From the NCBI GenBank assembly GCA_021806765.1, contig JAJZQR010000143.1, positions 1 through 13,083 on the forward strand: DNA of 13,083 nt, written 5' to 3'. The DNA comes from Chloroflexota bacterium (GTDB lineage Bacteria > Chloroflexota > UBA6077). The position numbers and the translations under genes are program-made. Shown here piece after piece: positions 1 to 6,417 of the stretch. The notes beneath the pieces are model-generated. The model was not told the origin of the DNA. It saw nothing but the letters and a program-made list of their open reading frames with translations, and made no database searches. Each line of letters opens with the position of its first letter. Within the stretch, counting starts at the first letter, position 1.

Positions 1-8
1 GACCCTGG

Positions 9-28
9 ATGCCCGCCTTCGCGGGCAT
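9..28. repeat. Intergenic hairpin repeat, family A (CCCGCCTTCGCGGG type)
   Basis: An 8-bp perfect stem (ATGCCCGC / GCGGGCAT) is closed by CTTC and flanked by GG and GACG. This core resembles short dispersed intergenic palindromes that I know from many bacterial genomes. The element may continue to the left of the window. Only one copy is visible here, so calling it a repeat rests on recognition and not on copies seen in this window. Confidence 0.5.
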
Positions 29-80
29 GACGCCGGATTGTGTACACGATCTCAGGCCAGGGGCTTAGACTTGTTAGCAG

Positions 81-109
81 TTCCCAGTAGAACTCAGCTC
101 TGGTACAAA
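81..109 (+). promoter_or_regulatory. Possible sigma-70 promoter for the L,D-transpeptidase unit
   Basis: TTCCCA at 81-86 lies 17 bases before TACAAA at 104-109, which is preceded by TGG to make an extended -10. The same TGGTAC core occurs upstream of the second sigma gene (10591-10599). The -35 is weak. If the promoter is real, the transcript has a leader of roughly 250 bases. Confidence 0.3.
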
Positions 110-363
110 GTTTGCCACCAACACCATAGAGGCTTAACACATGCAGTAACCCTTTCAACGCAGCGCAAGGCCTTCACCGGCTCTTTGCGCCGCAAGGTGT
201 CCTTTGAGCCCCTGGTCCAACCGTGGTGGGCGGCTCTTCCACCTGCCCCGCTCTCGGCGGATACGAACCTTCCTGAGGTTCGGCCGGCGAGGGTCGGGCG
301 GGGCGAGCGGAACCCACCGTCCCGGGCTCGCCGGCCTCGAGACCAATTGCGTTTGGATAGGAG
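110..363 (+). other. Structured non-coding leader upstream of the L,D-transpeptidase
   Basis: No convincing gene lies in the first 363 bases; the open frames here look like GC-driven noise. Three inverted repeats are visible: GCGCAA / TTGCGC at 163-190 with an inner GCC/GGC pairing; GAACCT / AGGTTC around 265-280; and a perfect 10-bp pair, GGCCGGCGAG (282-291) with CTCGCCGGCC (327-336), enclosing a G/C-rich loop that contains GAGCGGAACCCACC. The last stem ends less than 30 bases before the start codon and could affect translation. I could not match it to a known riboswitch. Confidence 0.3.
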
Positions 364-2133
364 ATGAAGAACAAATTCCTGTTCTCGAAGAGATCGTCCG
401 TCCGTGCAGTAGAAGATGCCGCTTGCCAGCAACAGTCCGCCCCTGCCCTCGTCAGGAACCCGGCCAGGAGGCTGCTCGGAACTCGACTGGTCCGTCTCTC
501 AGGTCTGGCCCTGGCTGGCGCGGCAGTCATGACCCTGCTAGCCATCGGCCTATTTGTGCTGCCTCACTTGAGCATCGAGGGGCTGTCGGGAGAACTCCAG
601 CCTGACACAGCGATCACCCTTTCCATCCCCCACCTCGGTGCCAGCATCAGCAGCGTCGCCCTCACGGAAACGACCAGGGATATCGACGGTAGAGCCGTCT
701 CCGAGCGCTCAGTGCCCGTGGAGTTGGTTCCCAACAGCGAGTTCGGCCTCGAGCCATCCTTCGTCCTGAGGCTGGAGCGGCAGGACGGCAACAGGCTTCT
801 CGACTACGATCGGATCTACCATTTGGAGATATCCCTTCGGACCAAGGCGCCAGCCTTCCCGCTTCCTAAAGACGTTCCGGTGACCTGGGACCTCCAGTTC
901 AGCACCCTCACAACACCCCAGGTCCGAATACCGGGCGGTGTAGTGGAGATGGCCTATCAGAAGCCACTGCAGCTTCGATGGAATTCCCCGATTCGGGACT
1001 TCTCTGTGGAGACTCAGCCGCGAGTCACGACCCGGACCTGGATCGACTCCTCGAATCCCGACATCAGCTACGTGGAGTTAGCAGGCGCGGATCCAGGGGC
1101 TCTGTACCAGATCCAGGTGACCAAGGCCCTGGGGACCAACGGTGCCGCGATGCTCGCCCCGGCCACCATCACCGTGGAAACCCCCGCTTCTCCTAAGCCG
1201 ATCACCGACTCGGTCCAACTGGAGGACGGAGATCGAGTGGTGCTGCGGTGGGATCGCTCCGTGAACCGGGTGGAGTACCAGATCACCCCAGAGGTGCAGA
1301 GCAGCTCGCGGGTAGATCCCAGCGACCCGAAGCTGACCTACATCCTGCTCCAGGATCCGGAGCAGCAGCAGGAGTACCAGATAACGATCACCGGGGGAAC
1401 AGGGACCACTGGAGCCCCCATTATCGCAGGACCCAAGTTCTCTGTAGTCACACCCCCGCCCCTGGAGGTAACGAAGCTCTCTCCCAAAGGGAGCGCCTAC
1501 GGTATTCCTCTGGACTCGGCGATCAGTATTACCTTCGACGAGGCAATCAAGGACATGGCCGGGGCCCAGGCAGCCATATCCTTCGAGCCTGCCCTCCAGG
1601 GTCACTTCGAGTGGCCCGACTCCAATCAGGTGCGCTTCGTCCCGGACGGCCCCTTGCCCGACAACACCGAGATAACGGTGCACATGGCGGCCGGGCCGAA
1701 AGGGGTGAAGGCTGCCAACGGCAGCTATCTGCAAGAGGACTACGAGTACTCCTTCCTCACCCAGCCCGACAAGCTGATCGAGGTGGATCTCACCCACCAG
1801 ACGATCACTCTGTACGCAGGGGACAAGGTGGTGTACACGGGTTTGGTGGCGGCAGGGGTAGCCGGTGCACCCACACCGACGGGGCTGTTCATGGTAAACT
1901 TCAAGATGGCCTCCACCCGCATGCGAGGAGTGAACCCCGACGGCTCCAGGTACGACATCCCCAACGTGCCCTGGGTAATGTCCTTCCTGGGAGACTATAC
2001 CCTCCACGGGGCACCCTGGCGGTCGCGCTTCGGGTACCCGGGGAGCAACGGTTGTGTGAGCATGGAGACCGGCCAGGCCAAGATACTGTTCGATTGGTCA
2101 CCGGTGGGCACGCCGGTCAGGATCCACCAGTAA
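364..2133 (+). CDS. Membrane-anchored L,D-transpeptidase (YkuD domain) with SbsA-type Ig-like domain
   Basis: The 589-residue protein probably forms 3-3 peptidoglycan cross-links or attaches proteins to the wall, acting outside the membrane. Residues 1-43 are basic and cytoplasmic, and about 44-68 form one membrane segment. About 75-365 are beta-rich repeats, two of them ending in a TPxP-like linker. About 367-467 resemble a Big_5/SbsA Ig-like domain, with a SITFDEAI core. About 470-588 are a YkuD catalytic domain. The catalytic residues are His548 (in LHGAP) and Cys564 in GSNGCVSM. The family usually has S/T-H-G-C here, so Asn562 replaces the common His. AGGAG at 359-363 directly abuts the ATG, which is an unusually short spacing, and I see no better start. 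The SRPBCC gene follows after 16 bases, so the two are probably cotranscribed. Confidence 0.88.
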   Translation: MKNKFLFSKRSSVRAVEDAACQQQSAPALVRNPARRLLGTRLVRLSGLALAGAAVMTLLAIGLFVLPHLSIEGLSGELQPDTAITLSIPHLGASISSVALTETTRDIDGRAVSERSVPVELVPNSEFGLEPSFVLRLERQDGNRLLDYDRIYHLEISLRTKAPAFPLPKDVPVTWDLQFSTLTTPQVRIPGGVVEMAYQKPLQLRWNSPIRDFSVETQPRVTTRTWIDSSNPDISYVELAGADPGALYQIQVTKALGTNGAAMLAPATITVETPASPKPITDSVQLEDGDRVVLRWDRSVNRVEYQITPEVQSSSRVDPSDPKLTYILLQDPEQQQEYQITITGGTGTTGAPIIAGPKFSVVTPPPLEVTKLSPKGSAYGIPLDSAISITFDEAIKDMAGAQAAISFEPALQGHFEWPDSNQVRFVPDGPLPDNTEITVHMAAGPKGVKAANGSYLQEDYEYSFLTQPDKLIEVDLTHQTITLYAGDKVVYTGLVAAGVAGAPTPTGLFMVNFKMASTRMRGVNPDGSRYDIPNVPWVMSFLGDYTLHGAPWRSRFGYPGSNGCVSMETGQAKILFDWSPVGTPVRIHQ

Positions 2134-2149
2134 GAGGGGGCTCACGAGC

Positions 2150-2845
2150 GTGACTCGCCATCTGTTGCGGAATCTGGGGCTGTTGGGAGGCACGGCCGCG
2201 TTGCTCTTCCCCACGGTGGTCCGACCCTGGTACCTCCATTGGGGAGCCACGCCCGAGGAGACCAGACGCTCGCTGCCAGGGGACGGCCTGGTGCCGCAGC
2301 CCATCGCGCAGACCACCCGCGCCATCAGCATCGCCGCTTCCCCTGACAGGGTATGGCCATGGCTGGTGCAGGTCGGCTACCAGCGGGCCGGCTGGTACAG
2401 CTACGACCTCCTGGAGAAGGCCGCCGGGGCAGGGGAGTTCGCCGAGGGCCACTCGGCGAGGCGAGTCCTTCCTCAGTTCCAGAGTCTGAAGATAGGAGAC
2501 CTGGTGCCGGCCGGCCCCGACTTGGACTGGTTCACCGTGGCCGACTTGGATCCCCCCCGTTACCTGGCCCTGCGGGCCACCATGAACCCACTCACCGGGA
2601 AGGCGATCCGATCGGATGAGCTGCCGGCGGCACCCTGGTTCGACGGCAGCTGGGTCTTCGTTCTGGAGGAACCGGCGCGGGACACCACCCGGCTGATCGT
2701 GCGCTTTCGAGCCAGCTACGGTCCGAGGTGGCAGATGGCGCCCCTCGCCGTTGGGCTCATCGAGCCGGCCCATTTCCTGATGGAGCAGAAGATGCTCAGG
2801 GGGATAAAGGAGCGGGCGGAGAGAGCGCAGCGCGGAGAGAAGTAG
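2150..2845 (+). CDS. SRPBCC (START-like) family protein with N-terminal hydrophobic segment
   Basis: The 231-residue protein starts at GTG with GAGGGGG (2134-2140) nine bases upstream. Residues 8-24 are hydrophobic and may anchor it or lie against the membrane. They are followed by a PWYLHWGAT motif and the LPGD segment typical of this subgroup. The SRPBCC fold runs from about 54 to 190 and includes the signature VWPWLVQVGYQRAGWYSYD (69-87). The family folds into a deep hydrophobic pocket that binds lipids or small aromatic molecules. No catalytic residue or ligand can be assigned here. It lies 16 bases after the L,D-transpeptidase, so a role in the envelope is possible but unproven. Its stop codon lies inside the following repeat. 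Confidence 0.85.
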   Translation: MTRHLLRNLGLLGGTAALLFPTVVRPWYLHWGATPEETRRSLPGDGLVPQPIAQTTRAISIAASPDRVWPWLVQVGYQRAGWYSYDLLEKAAGAGEFAEGHSARRVLPQFQSLKIGDLVPAGPDLDWFTVADLDPPRYLALRATMNPLTGKAIRSDELPAAPWFDGSWVFVLEEPARDTTRLIVRFRASYGPRWQMAPLAVGLIEPAHFLMEQKMLRGIKERAERAQRGEK

Positions 2846-2909
2846 TAACGACTTCAGTCGTTCGTCTCCTGGTCCGGAAACGGGGCCGAACGGCTGAAGC
2901 CGTTACTAC
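2842..2909. repeat. Intergenic inverted repeat, family B (AACGNCTTCAGNCGTT type)
   Basis: Two arms (2842-2862 and 2889-2909) begin and end with GTAGTAACG / CGTTACTAC and enclose a 26-base centre. Each arm is itself a palindrome: AACGACTTCAGTCGTT on the left and AACGGCTTCAGCCGTT on the right. An A-T pair on the left is a G-C pair on the right, so pairing within each arm is preserved. The element supplies the SRPBCC stop codon plus a second in-frame TAA. It lies between two convergent genes, where it could slow transcription from both sides, although it has no T-run. Confidence 0.65.
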
Positions 2910-2924
2910 AAATCGCCTCGCTTC

Positions 2925-3929
2925 TTACCGGCTGGCAAACTTCTGGAACATGTGGGTGTCGGGCGGCACCAACCCCTTGCTGCCCCAGTCGGTCCAGGTC
3001 ACCTCGCCGACGTAGATGTCGCCCCGAGAGTTCACGCAGATACAGTGGGGGGCGCAGAACTGGCCCGGTGCGGTGCGGTCCAGGGTTCCCCATCGATGCA
3101 ACAGCTTGCCTTCCGAGTCCAGGATGCTCACCCGACCCGGCTGATCCGCCTCGCAAACGCCGTGCATGTAGGTGGGCATCCCCCGGCGGCGGCTCAACTC
3201 GGAGACGTAGAGGTATCCTTCCCTGTCCTGATAGATGCCGGTGGGCCGCTGCAGGTGGGTCCACTGATCCACGTACTTCCCATCCAGGGTGAAGATCTGG
3301 ATCCGATCGTTCTCCCGGTCGGCCACCAGGACCCGGCCGTCGGGGGTTACCCAGACATCGTGAGGCAGGTGGAACTCGCCGGGTCCTGTCCCGGGCTCGC
3401 CCCAGGACTGGACCCACTGGCCATCGGCCGTGAACCGATGGACCCGGGCGTTGGCGTAGCCATCAGAGACATACAGCTCGCCGTTGGGGGCGATGGCCAC
3501 GTTGGTAGGGCGGTTGAAGGGCGCGCCACCATGAGTGATGGTGCCTAACCGGGTCCAGAGGTCGGCATCCGTCAGGCTGGCATCGTAGCCGGTGTCGGAG
3601 GCGACACCTGGTGTGCCGATGGTCATCATCAGCTCGCCGCTGGGCGAGAACTTCCGCACCGTGTGGTCGCGGTCGTCCACGCAGTACACCGAATCATCCG
3701 GACCGATCCTGACGCCGTGGGTTCGCCCGGTAAAGGTCCCCTCCGCAAAGGAGGTCACGAAGGTCCCATCGGACTCGTACACGATCACCCGGGGATCACC
3801 CCTGGTCAGGAGGTACACCCTGTCTCGGGAGTCCACCCCGACCCCAACCACGTCCTTGTGGACGTACCCTTCGGGAAGCTGTTCCCAGCCCTCGACTACC
3901 TGGTAGCCAAACTCTCTCGTCCCTCCCAT
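2925..3929 (-). CDS. NHL-repeat beta-propeller, peptidyl-amidoglycolate lyase-like
   Basis: The 334-residue protein starts at ATG 3929, preceded by AGAGAGGTG; an in-frame GTG at 3983 would add 18 residues of poor quality. It consists of NHL-type blades (for example VGVGVDSRDRVYLLTRG and DVWVTPDGRVLVADREN) and should fold as a six-bladed propeller. Residues match the catalytic lyase domain of animal peptide-amidating enzyme (PAL): the zinc-ligand histidines at blade starts correspond to His71 (THGVRI), His190 (LPHDV) and His295 (APHCI), with Tyr158 in SDGYANAR and Arg205 in ADREN. There is no signal peptide. The substrate is unknown, as bacterial relatives often occur near catabolic genes. It follows the oxidoreductase on the same strand after 100 bases and is probably cotranscribed with it. 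Confidence 0.85.
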   Translation of the reverse strand: MGGTREFGYQVVEGWEQLPEGYVHKDVVGVGVDSRDRVYLLTRGDPRVIVYESDGTFVTSFAEGTFTGRTHGVRIGPDDSVYCVDDRDHTVRKFSPSGELMMTIGTPGVASDTGYDASLTDADLWTRLGTITHGGAPFNRPTNVAIAPNGELYVSDGYANARVHRFTADGQWVQSWGEPGTGPGEFHLPHDVWVTPDGRVLVADRENDRIQIFTLDGKYVDQWTHLQRPTGIYQDREGYLYVSELSRRRGMPTYMHGVCEADQPGRVSILDSEGKLLHRWGTLDRTAPGQFCAPHCICVNSRGDIYVGEVTWTDWGSKGLVPPDTHMFQKFASR

Positions 3930-4028
3930 GAATCCAGACACCTCTCTATGTACTTCTGTATTCGGACTCGCCCCATAGTCCACAATGACTCGCTCTTCCA
4001 GTTTGCCGTCGAAGCCTGCGGGGTTCTC

Positions 4029-5165
4029 TTACGCGTAGACCGGACTGCCGGCCGGGTTCTTGTTGGTGGAGCAGACCATCGGGATCCCCTTGCCGATAGA
4101 GGCAAAACAGCTGCGGCACTCCCTGCACTTCACGATCTCGGCTCCCCGACCCGACAGGATCTTCTCGGCCGTGAGGGGATCGGCGATCATCTGCCGGCCG
4201 ACAGCCACCAGGTCTACCAACTCCTCCTCGACGGCCCGGCCGGCCTCGGCCGGATCGCCCAACTTGCCGACGGCCATCACCGGGATCTTCACCGAGCGTT
4301 TCAGTTCGGCGGCGTAGGGCACAGCCGCGCCGAAGGGCTGATCCTTCAGTAACGCTGAGGTAGACTGCAGGATACTGATCCCGTCGTCTTCCTTCCACGC
4401 AGCCTGAGCAACCAGGGAGGAGTGGACGGCGTCCAGCCCAGCGGCTTCCAGCAACCGCGCCGCGACCACCGAGTCCGCTACCCGCTGGCCGCCGTCGATC
4501 AACTCGATCGTGTTCAGGCGAATCAGGACCGGGTAGCCGCGACCCAACCGCTGGCGGATGGCGCGAACCACCTCGACAGCCAGGGTGGCTCGGCCGCTGG
4601 CATCGCCTCCGTATCGATCCTGGCGCCGGTTGGTCAGGGGCGAAAGGAACTGGCTTATCAGGTAGAAGTGGGCGCCGTGGACCTCGACCCCATCGAAGCC
4701 CGCCTCGGCGGCTCTGGCAGCACCGTCAGCAAAAGCGGTGACGATCTCGGCTATCTGCTCCTCGGTCAGCACGACCGGCTCGGGTCCGGGCCGGGTTCGG
4801 ACGCCGGAGGGGGAGGGCCGCCGCAAACTCTCCTCTACCAGCACAGCCGAGGCGCCGGCATGGCCTATCTGCAGCACCGCCGCGGCACCCTCGGCCTTGA
4901 TGGCTTGGGCCAGCCGCTTGAGACCGGAAACCAGCCTATCGTCCCACACCCCTATGCTTCGAGGGGTTATTCGACCATCAGGTCTCACCGCCGCCGCCTC
5001 GGCGACCACCAGCCCCACGTGGCGGGCTCGCTGCCGGTTAAAGCCGACAACATCCTCCGTAACCTCGCCCTCGGAGGTACCGTAGCAGGTGGTAATGGGA
5101 GGCAGGGCCAACCGGTTCCGCAACTGGAGACCGTTGATCGTCAGGGGTTCGTCCAATCTCGGCAT
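4029..5165 (-). CDS. Old yellow enzyme family FMN oxidoreductase with C-terminal cysteine cluster
   Basis: The 378-residue protein has ATG preceded by AGGAG at eight bases. It is a TIM-barrel ene-reductase of the NADH:flavin oxidoreductase family. The substrate-binding signature HGAHFYLISQFLSP (163-176) is followed by NRRQDRYGG (179-187), and the phosphate-binding GRQMIADP lies at 323-330. Cys347, Cys350, Cys353 and Cys365 form C-x2-C-x2-C-x11-C, a plausible [4Fe-4S] site as in 2,4-dienoyl-CoA reductase and trimethylamine dehydrogenase, where C-x2-C-x3-C-x11/12-C is usual. The protein ends 13 residues after the last cysteine, so the FAD/NAD(P)-binding half of those larger enzymes is missing and electrons must come from a partner or directly from NAD(P)H. 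The substrate is unknown. It is first in a unit with the NHL protein. Confidence 0.9.
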   Translation of the reverse strand: MPRLDEPLTINGLQLRNRLALPPITTCYGTSEGEVTEDVVGFNRQRARHVGLVVAEAAAVRPDGRITPRSIGVWDDRLVSGLKRLAQAIKAEGAAAVLQIGHAGASAVLVEESLRRPSPSGVRTRPGPEPVVLTEEQIAEIVTAFADGAARAAEAGFDGVEVHGAHFYLISQFLSPLTNRRQDRYGGDASGRATLAVEVVRAIRQRLGRGYPVLIRLNTIELIDGGQRVADSVVAARLLEAAGLDAVHSSLVAQAAWKEDDGISILQSTSALLKDQPFGAAVPYAAELKRSVKIPVMAVGKLGDPAEAGRAVEEELVDLVAVGRQMIADPLTAEKILSGRGAEIVKCRECRSCFASIGKGIPMVCSTNKNPAGSPVYA

Positions 5166-5186
5166 CGAGCCAACTCCTATTCGGCA

Positions 5187-5201
5187 GGTGCGTGACGCAC
5201 C
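5187..5201. promoter_or_regulatory. Palindrome GGTGCG-TGA-CGCACC in the oxidoreductase 5' leader
   Basis: This is a perfect 6-bp inverted repeat with a three-base centre, lying between the predicted transcription start (about 5207) and the ribosome-binding site of the oxidoreductase gene. It could be an operator or an RNA hairpin. No regulator gene is adjacent. Confidence 0.35.
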
Positions 5202-5213
5202 CGAGTCTGCGCC

Positions 5214-5241
5214 ACTTTACCAACTCCTGCCCAGGAGTCAA
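5214..5241 (-). promoter_or_regulatory. Sigma-70 promoter of the oxidoreductase/NHL unit
   Basis: On the minus strand, TTGACT (5236-5241) is followed after 16 bases by TAAAGT (5214-5219) with TGG before it, an extended -10. Transcription would start near 5207, about 40 bases before the ATG. The spacer holds a perfect palindrome, CTCCTG-CC-CAGGAG (5224-5237), which overlaps the -35 edge and is a candidate operator. The upstream ChaB gene ends only a few bases before the -35. Confidence 0.6.
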
Positions 5242-5245
5242 GCCC

Positions 5246-5461
5246 TCAAGCCGCCTTATCGACGTCCCTCACCCACCGACCCTTCTCGTCCTTGTGGTAC
5301 TCCTTCTCCACGGCACCCCACGCTACCCGGTGCGCCCGAGCCTCGTCGTGCCCGTACCCCTCCCAGGCGCTGTTGAAAGCGGCGCGGTAGATCTCCTGGG
5401 CGTGCTCAGGAAGGTGCTCCCGGACGCTGCCTGGCAACTCCTCTATGCTGACGTAGGGCAT
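5246..5461 (-). CDS. ChaB family protein
   Basis: The 71-residue soluble protein starts at ATG 5461 with AGGAGG five bases upstream; an earlier in-frame ATG at 5494 lacks such a site. The ChaB pattern is clear: LPEHAQEIYRAAFNSAWE (residues 17-34), then EARAHRVAWGAVEKEY and a basic end. ChaB is annotated as a regulator of the ChaA cation antiporter in enterobacteria, but no ChaA lies here. Stand-alone ChaB proteins in other phyla are of unknown function, so the transport role should not be carried over. It follows the DUF2795 gene after 42 bases and is probably cotranscribed with it. Confidence 0.85.
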   Translation of the reverse strand: MPYVSIEELPGSVREHLPEHAQEIYRAAFNSAWEGYGHDEARAHRVAWGAVEKEYHKDEKGRWVRDVDKAA

Positions 5462-5503
5462 TCGAACCTCCTGTTTTGGCTCTCCTCCTCCCACAGTCCC
5501 GAC

Positions 5504-5713
5504 TCAGATGATGTTGTGGCCCGCGGCCCTCAGGTGATCCAGAACCTCCTCCCGGGACCCGAACTCACCCGGGGGCAGATCCCGGAGGGCCTCGATCACC
5601 TCCCGCGGAACCCGATTGACCTCGGCCAGGTGCAGCAACTCCTCTTTGCTGACGGGGTATCTCGGCCCGCGCAGGAAGGAATTGACCGCGCCCAGGTCGA
5701 GACTGGTTGCCAT
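5504..5713 (-). CDS. DUF2795 family small protein
   Basis: The 69-residue protein has GGTGAGG upstream of the ATG. It shows the DUF2795 layout: a hydrophobic helix start (VNSFLRG), then YPVSKEELLHLAEVNRVP, then a second helix pair with LRDLPPGEFGSREEVLDHL. The fold is probably a small helical bundle. Function is unknown; members often sit beside other small stress-associated proteins such as ChaB. It is first in a two-gene unit with ChaB and divergent from a small membrane protein gene. Its promoter probably lies in the AT-rich interval 5714-5833, where I cannot assign a clear -10/-35. Confidence 0.8.
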   Translation of the reverse strand: MATSLDLGAVNSFLRGPRYPVSKEELLHLAEVNRVPREVIEALRDLPPGEFGSREEVLDHLRAAGHNII

Positions 5714-5787
5714 TGCGCCTCACCCCCTTTGCTCGCGCTCGGGGGTGAAGCAGGAGCCATGCCGCCACAGAGAAGAGGCTGGCAAGA

Positions 5788-5795
5788 AAGTTGCA
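5788..5795 (+). promoter_or_regulatory. AAGTTGCA motif upstream of small membrane gene 1
   Basis: GGCAAGAAAGTTGCACTA (5781-5798) matches GGCAGGCAAGTTGCATTA upstream of the next gene at 15 of 18 positions. It ends 28 bases before the ribosome-binding site. It could hold a -35 (TTGCAC) or be an operator. The bases just downstream (about 5797-5822) are strikingly AT-rich for this DNA. Confidence 0.35.
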
Positions 5796-5833
5796 CTAGT
5801 TATCTATTAAATGGGCTATATAGGAGGAGCATC

Positions 5834-5986
5834 ATGGAGTGGATAGTTCCGCTGGCTATCGTGGCCGCCGCAGCCTGGGCCGTCAGGTGGCAGTTCCGAG
5901 ACGTGGAGAGTCCCTCGAAGCCCCAATTGCAGGTAGTTGCCGCCGAGAGGCGTGAGATCACGGAGGAGCGGCGCCGAGCCGCCTGA
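5834..5986 (+). CDS. Small single-pass membrane protein (hypothetical)
   Basis: The 50-residue protein starts at ATG 5834 with a strong AGGAGGAG site at 5822-5829. The larger open frame through this position runs antisense to DUF2795 and ChaB and is not credible upstream. Residues 3-19 (WIVPLAIVAAAAWAVRW) form one membrane helix. The rest is a short charged tail rich in Arg and Glu ending REITEERRRAA, probably cytoplasmic or coiled. I do not recognise a family. It shares its layout, ribosome-binding site and an upstream motif with the next gene 108 bases downstream, so the two may be regulated together or be distant duplicates. Confidence 0.6.
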   Translation: MEWIVPLAIVAAAAWAVRWQFRDVESPSKPQLQVVAAERREITEERRRAA

Positions 5987-6042
5987 ACCGGCTCCGTTTC
6001 TCTGCCCATCTGGAGCGTAACAGGAACCTGACCATGGCAGGC

Positions 6043-6050
6043 AAGTTGCA
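6043..6050 (+). promoter_or_regulatory. AAGTTGCA motif upstream of small membrane gene 2
   Basis: This is the second copy of the motif seen at 5788-5795, ending 30 bases before the GGAGGAGG site. A downstream CACAACTT (6068-6075) forms an imperfect inverted repeat with it (AAGTTG / CAACTT), which may favour an operator over a -35 element. Confidence 0.35.
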
Positions 6051-6094
6051 TTATGGAGAACTAGGTGCACAACTTCGCCGGAGGAGGTTAGCCA

Positions 6095-6358
6095 ATGGAA
6101 CCCCTGGCCATCGCCCTGGGCAATGTCCTTATCACCTTCTGGATCGTCGGTGGGTTCCTGGCTCTACTCCTCCTGCTGCGCAACGAACCGGCAGCGGTCA
6201 CCGCTCAGGGGATCGAGTTGCCGCCACCGCCAGCTCCAGGTTCCACCGAGATACCTCGCCCACCGGTTGCCATCAACCCCGCTCCCGAATCGGTCCCAGA
6301 CGTATACTGGGAGCGGCGCCGGCCGGAGCCAGCCGATCGGCCCGAGGAAGCGGCCTGA
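6095..6358 (+). CDS. Small single-pass membrane protein with Pro-rich tail (hypothetical)
   Basis: The 87-residue protein has GGAGGAGG eight bases before the ATG. Residues 4-28 (LAIALGNVLITFWIVGGFLALLLLL) form one membrane helix. They are followed by RNE and a disordered proline-rich tail with PPPPAP, PRPP and a YWERRRPEP segment, ending acidic. I recognise no family. Arg follows the helix, so the tail is probably cytoplasmic. The gene is tandem with the 50-residue membrane protein and ends about 60 bases before the convergent terminator of the 5S gene, which may serve both strands. Confidence 0.6.
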   Translation: MEPLAIALGNVLITFWIVGGFLALLLLLRNEPAAVTAQGIELPPPPAPGSTEIPRPPVAINPAPESVPDVYWERRRPEPADRPEEAA

Positions 6359-6417
6359 CCCGTCTCTCCAGAGCGCAACAAAGGCCGGGCAGCCAGCAAT
6401 CCACTTCGGGGGAACAC

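Noticed and set aside
282..336. Possible ydaO/c-di-AMP riboswitch, because GAGCGGAACCCACC recalls its conserved GCGGGGGACCCA segment next to a cell-wall gene
   Set aside because: The other conserved segments (GGGGTGAATC and the CAGCTA..CTCGTAAGC block) are not found before the start codon.
38..367. Overlapping open frames in the first 370 bases
   Set aside because: No ribosome-binding site or family resemblance, and the translations look like random GC-rich sequence. The region is better explained as a structured leader.
1078..2007. Open frame of 309 codons antisense to the L,D-transpeptidase
   Set aside because: The plus strand carries Ig-like and YkuD motifs. The antisense translation is compositionally odd and motif-free.
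3663..5195. Plus-strand open frames opposite the oxidoreductase and NHL genes
   Set aside because: They are shadows of the minus-strand genes, whose motifs are clear.
5791..5822. Complete sigma-70 promoter TTGCAC..TATATA before the first small membrane gene
   Set aside because: The spacing is 20 bases and the predicted start would fall in the ribosome-binding site, so only the motif is reported.
5192..5833. Long plus-strand frame leading into the 50-residue membrane protein
   Set aside because: It is antisense to ChaB and DUF2795. Only the last 50 residues have a ribosome-binding site and a sensible protein layout.
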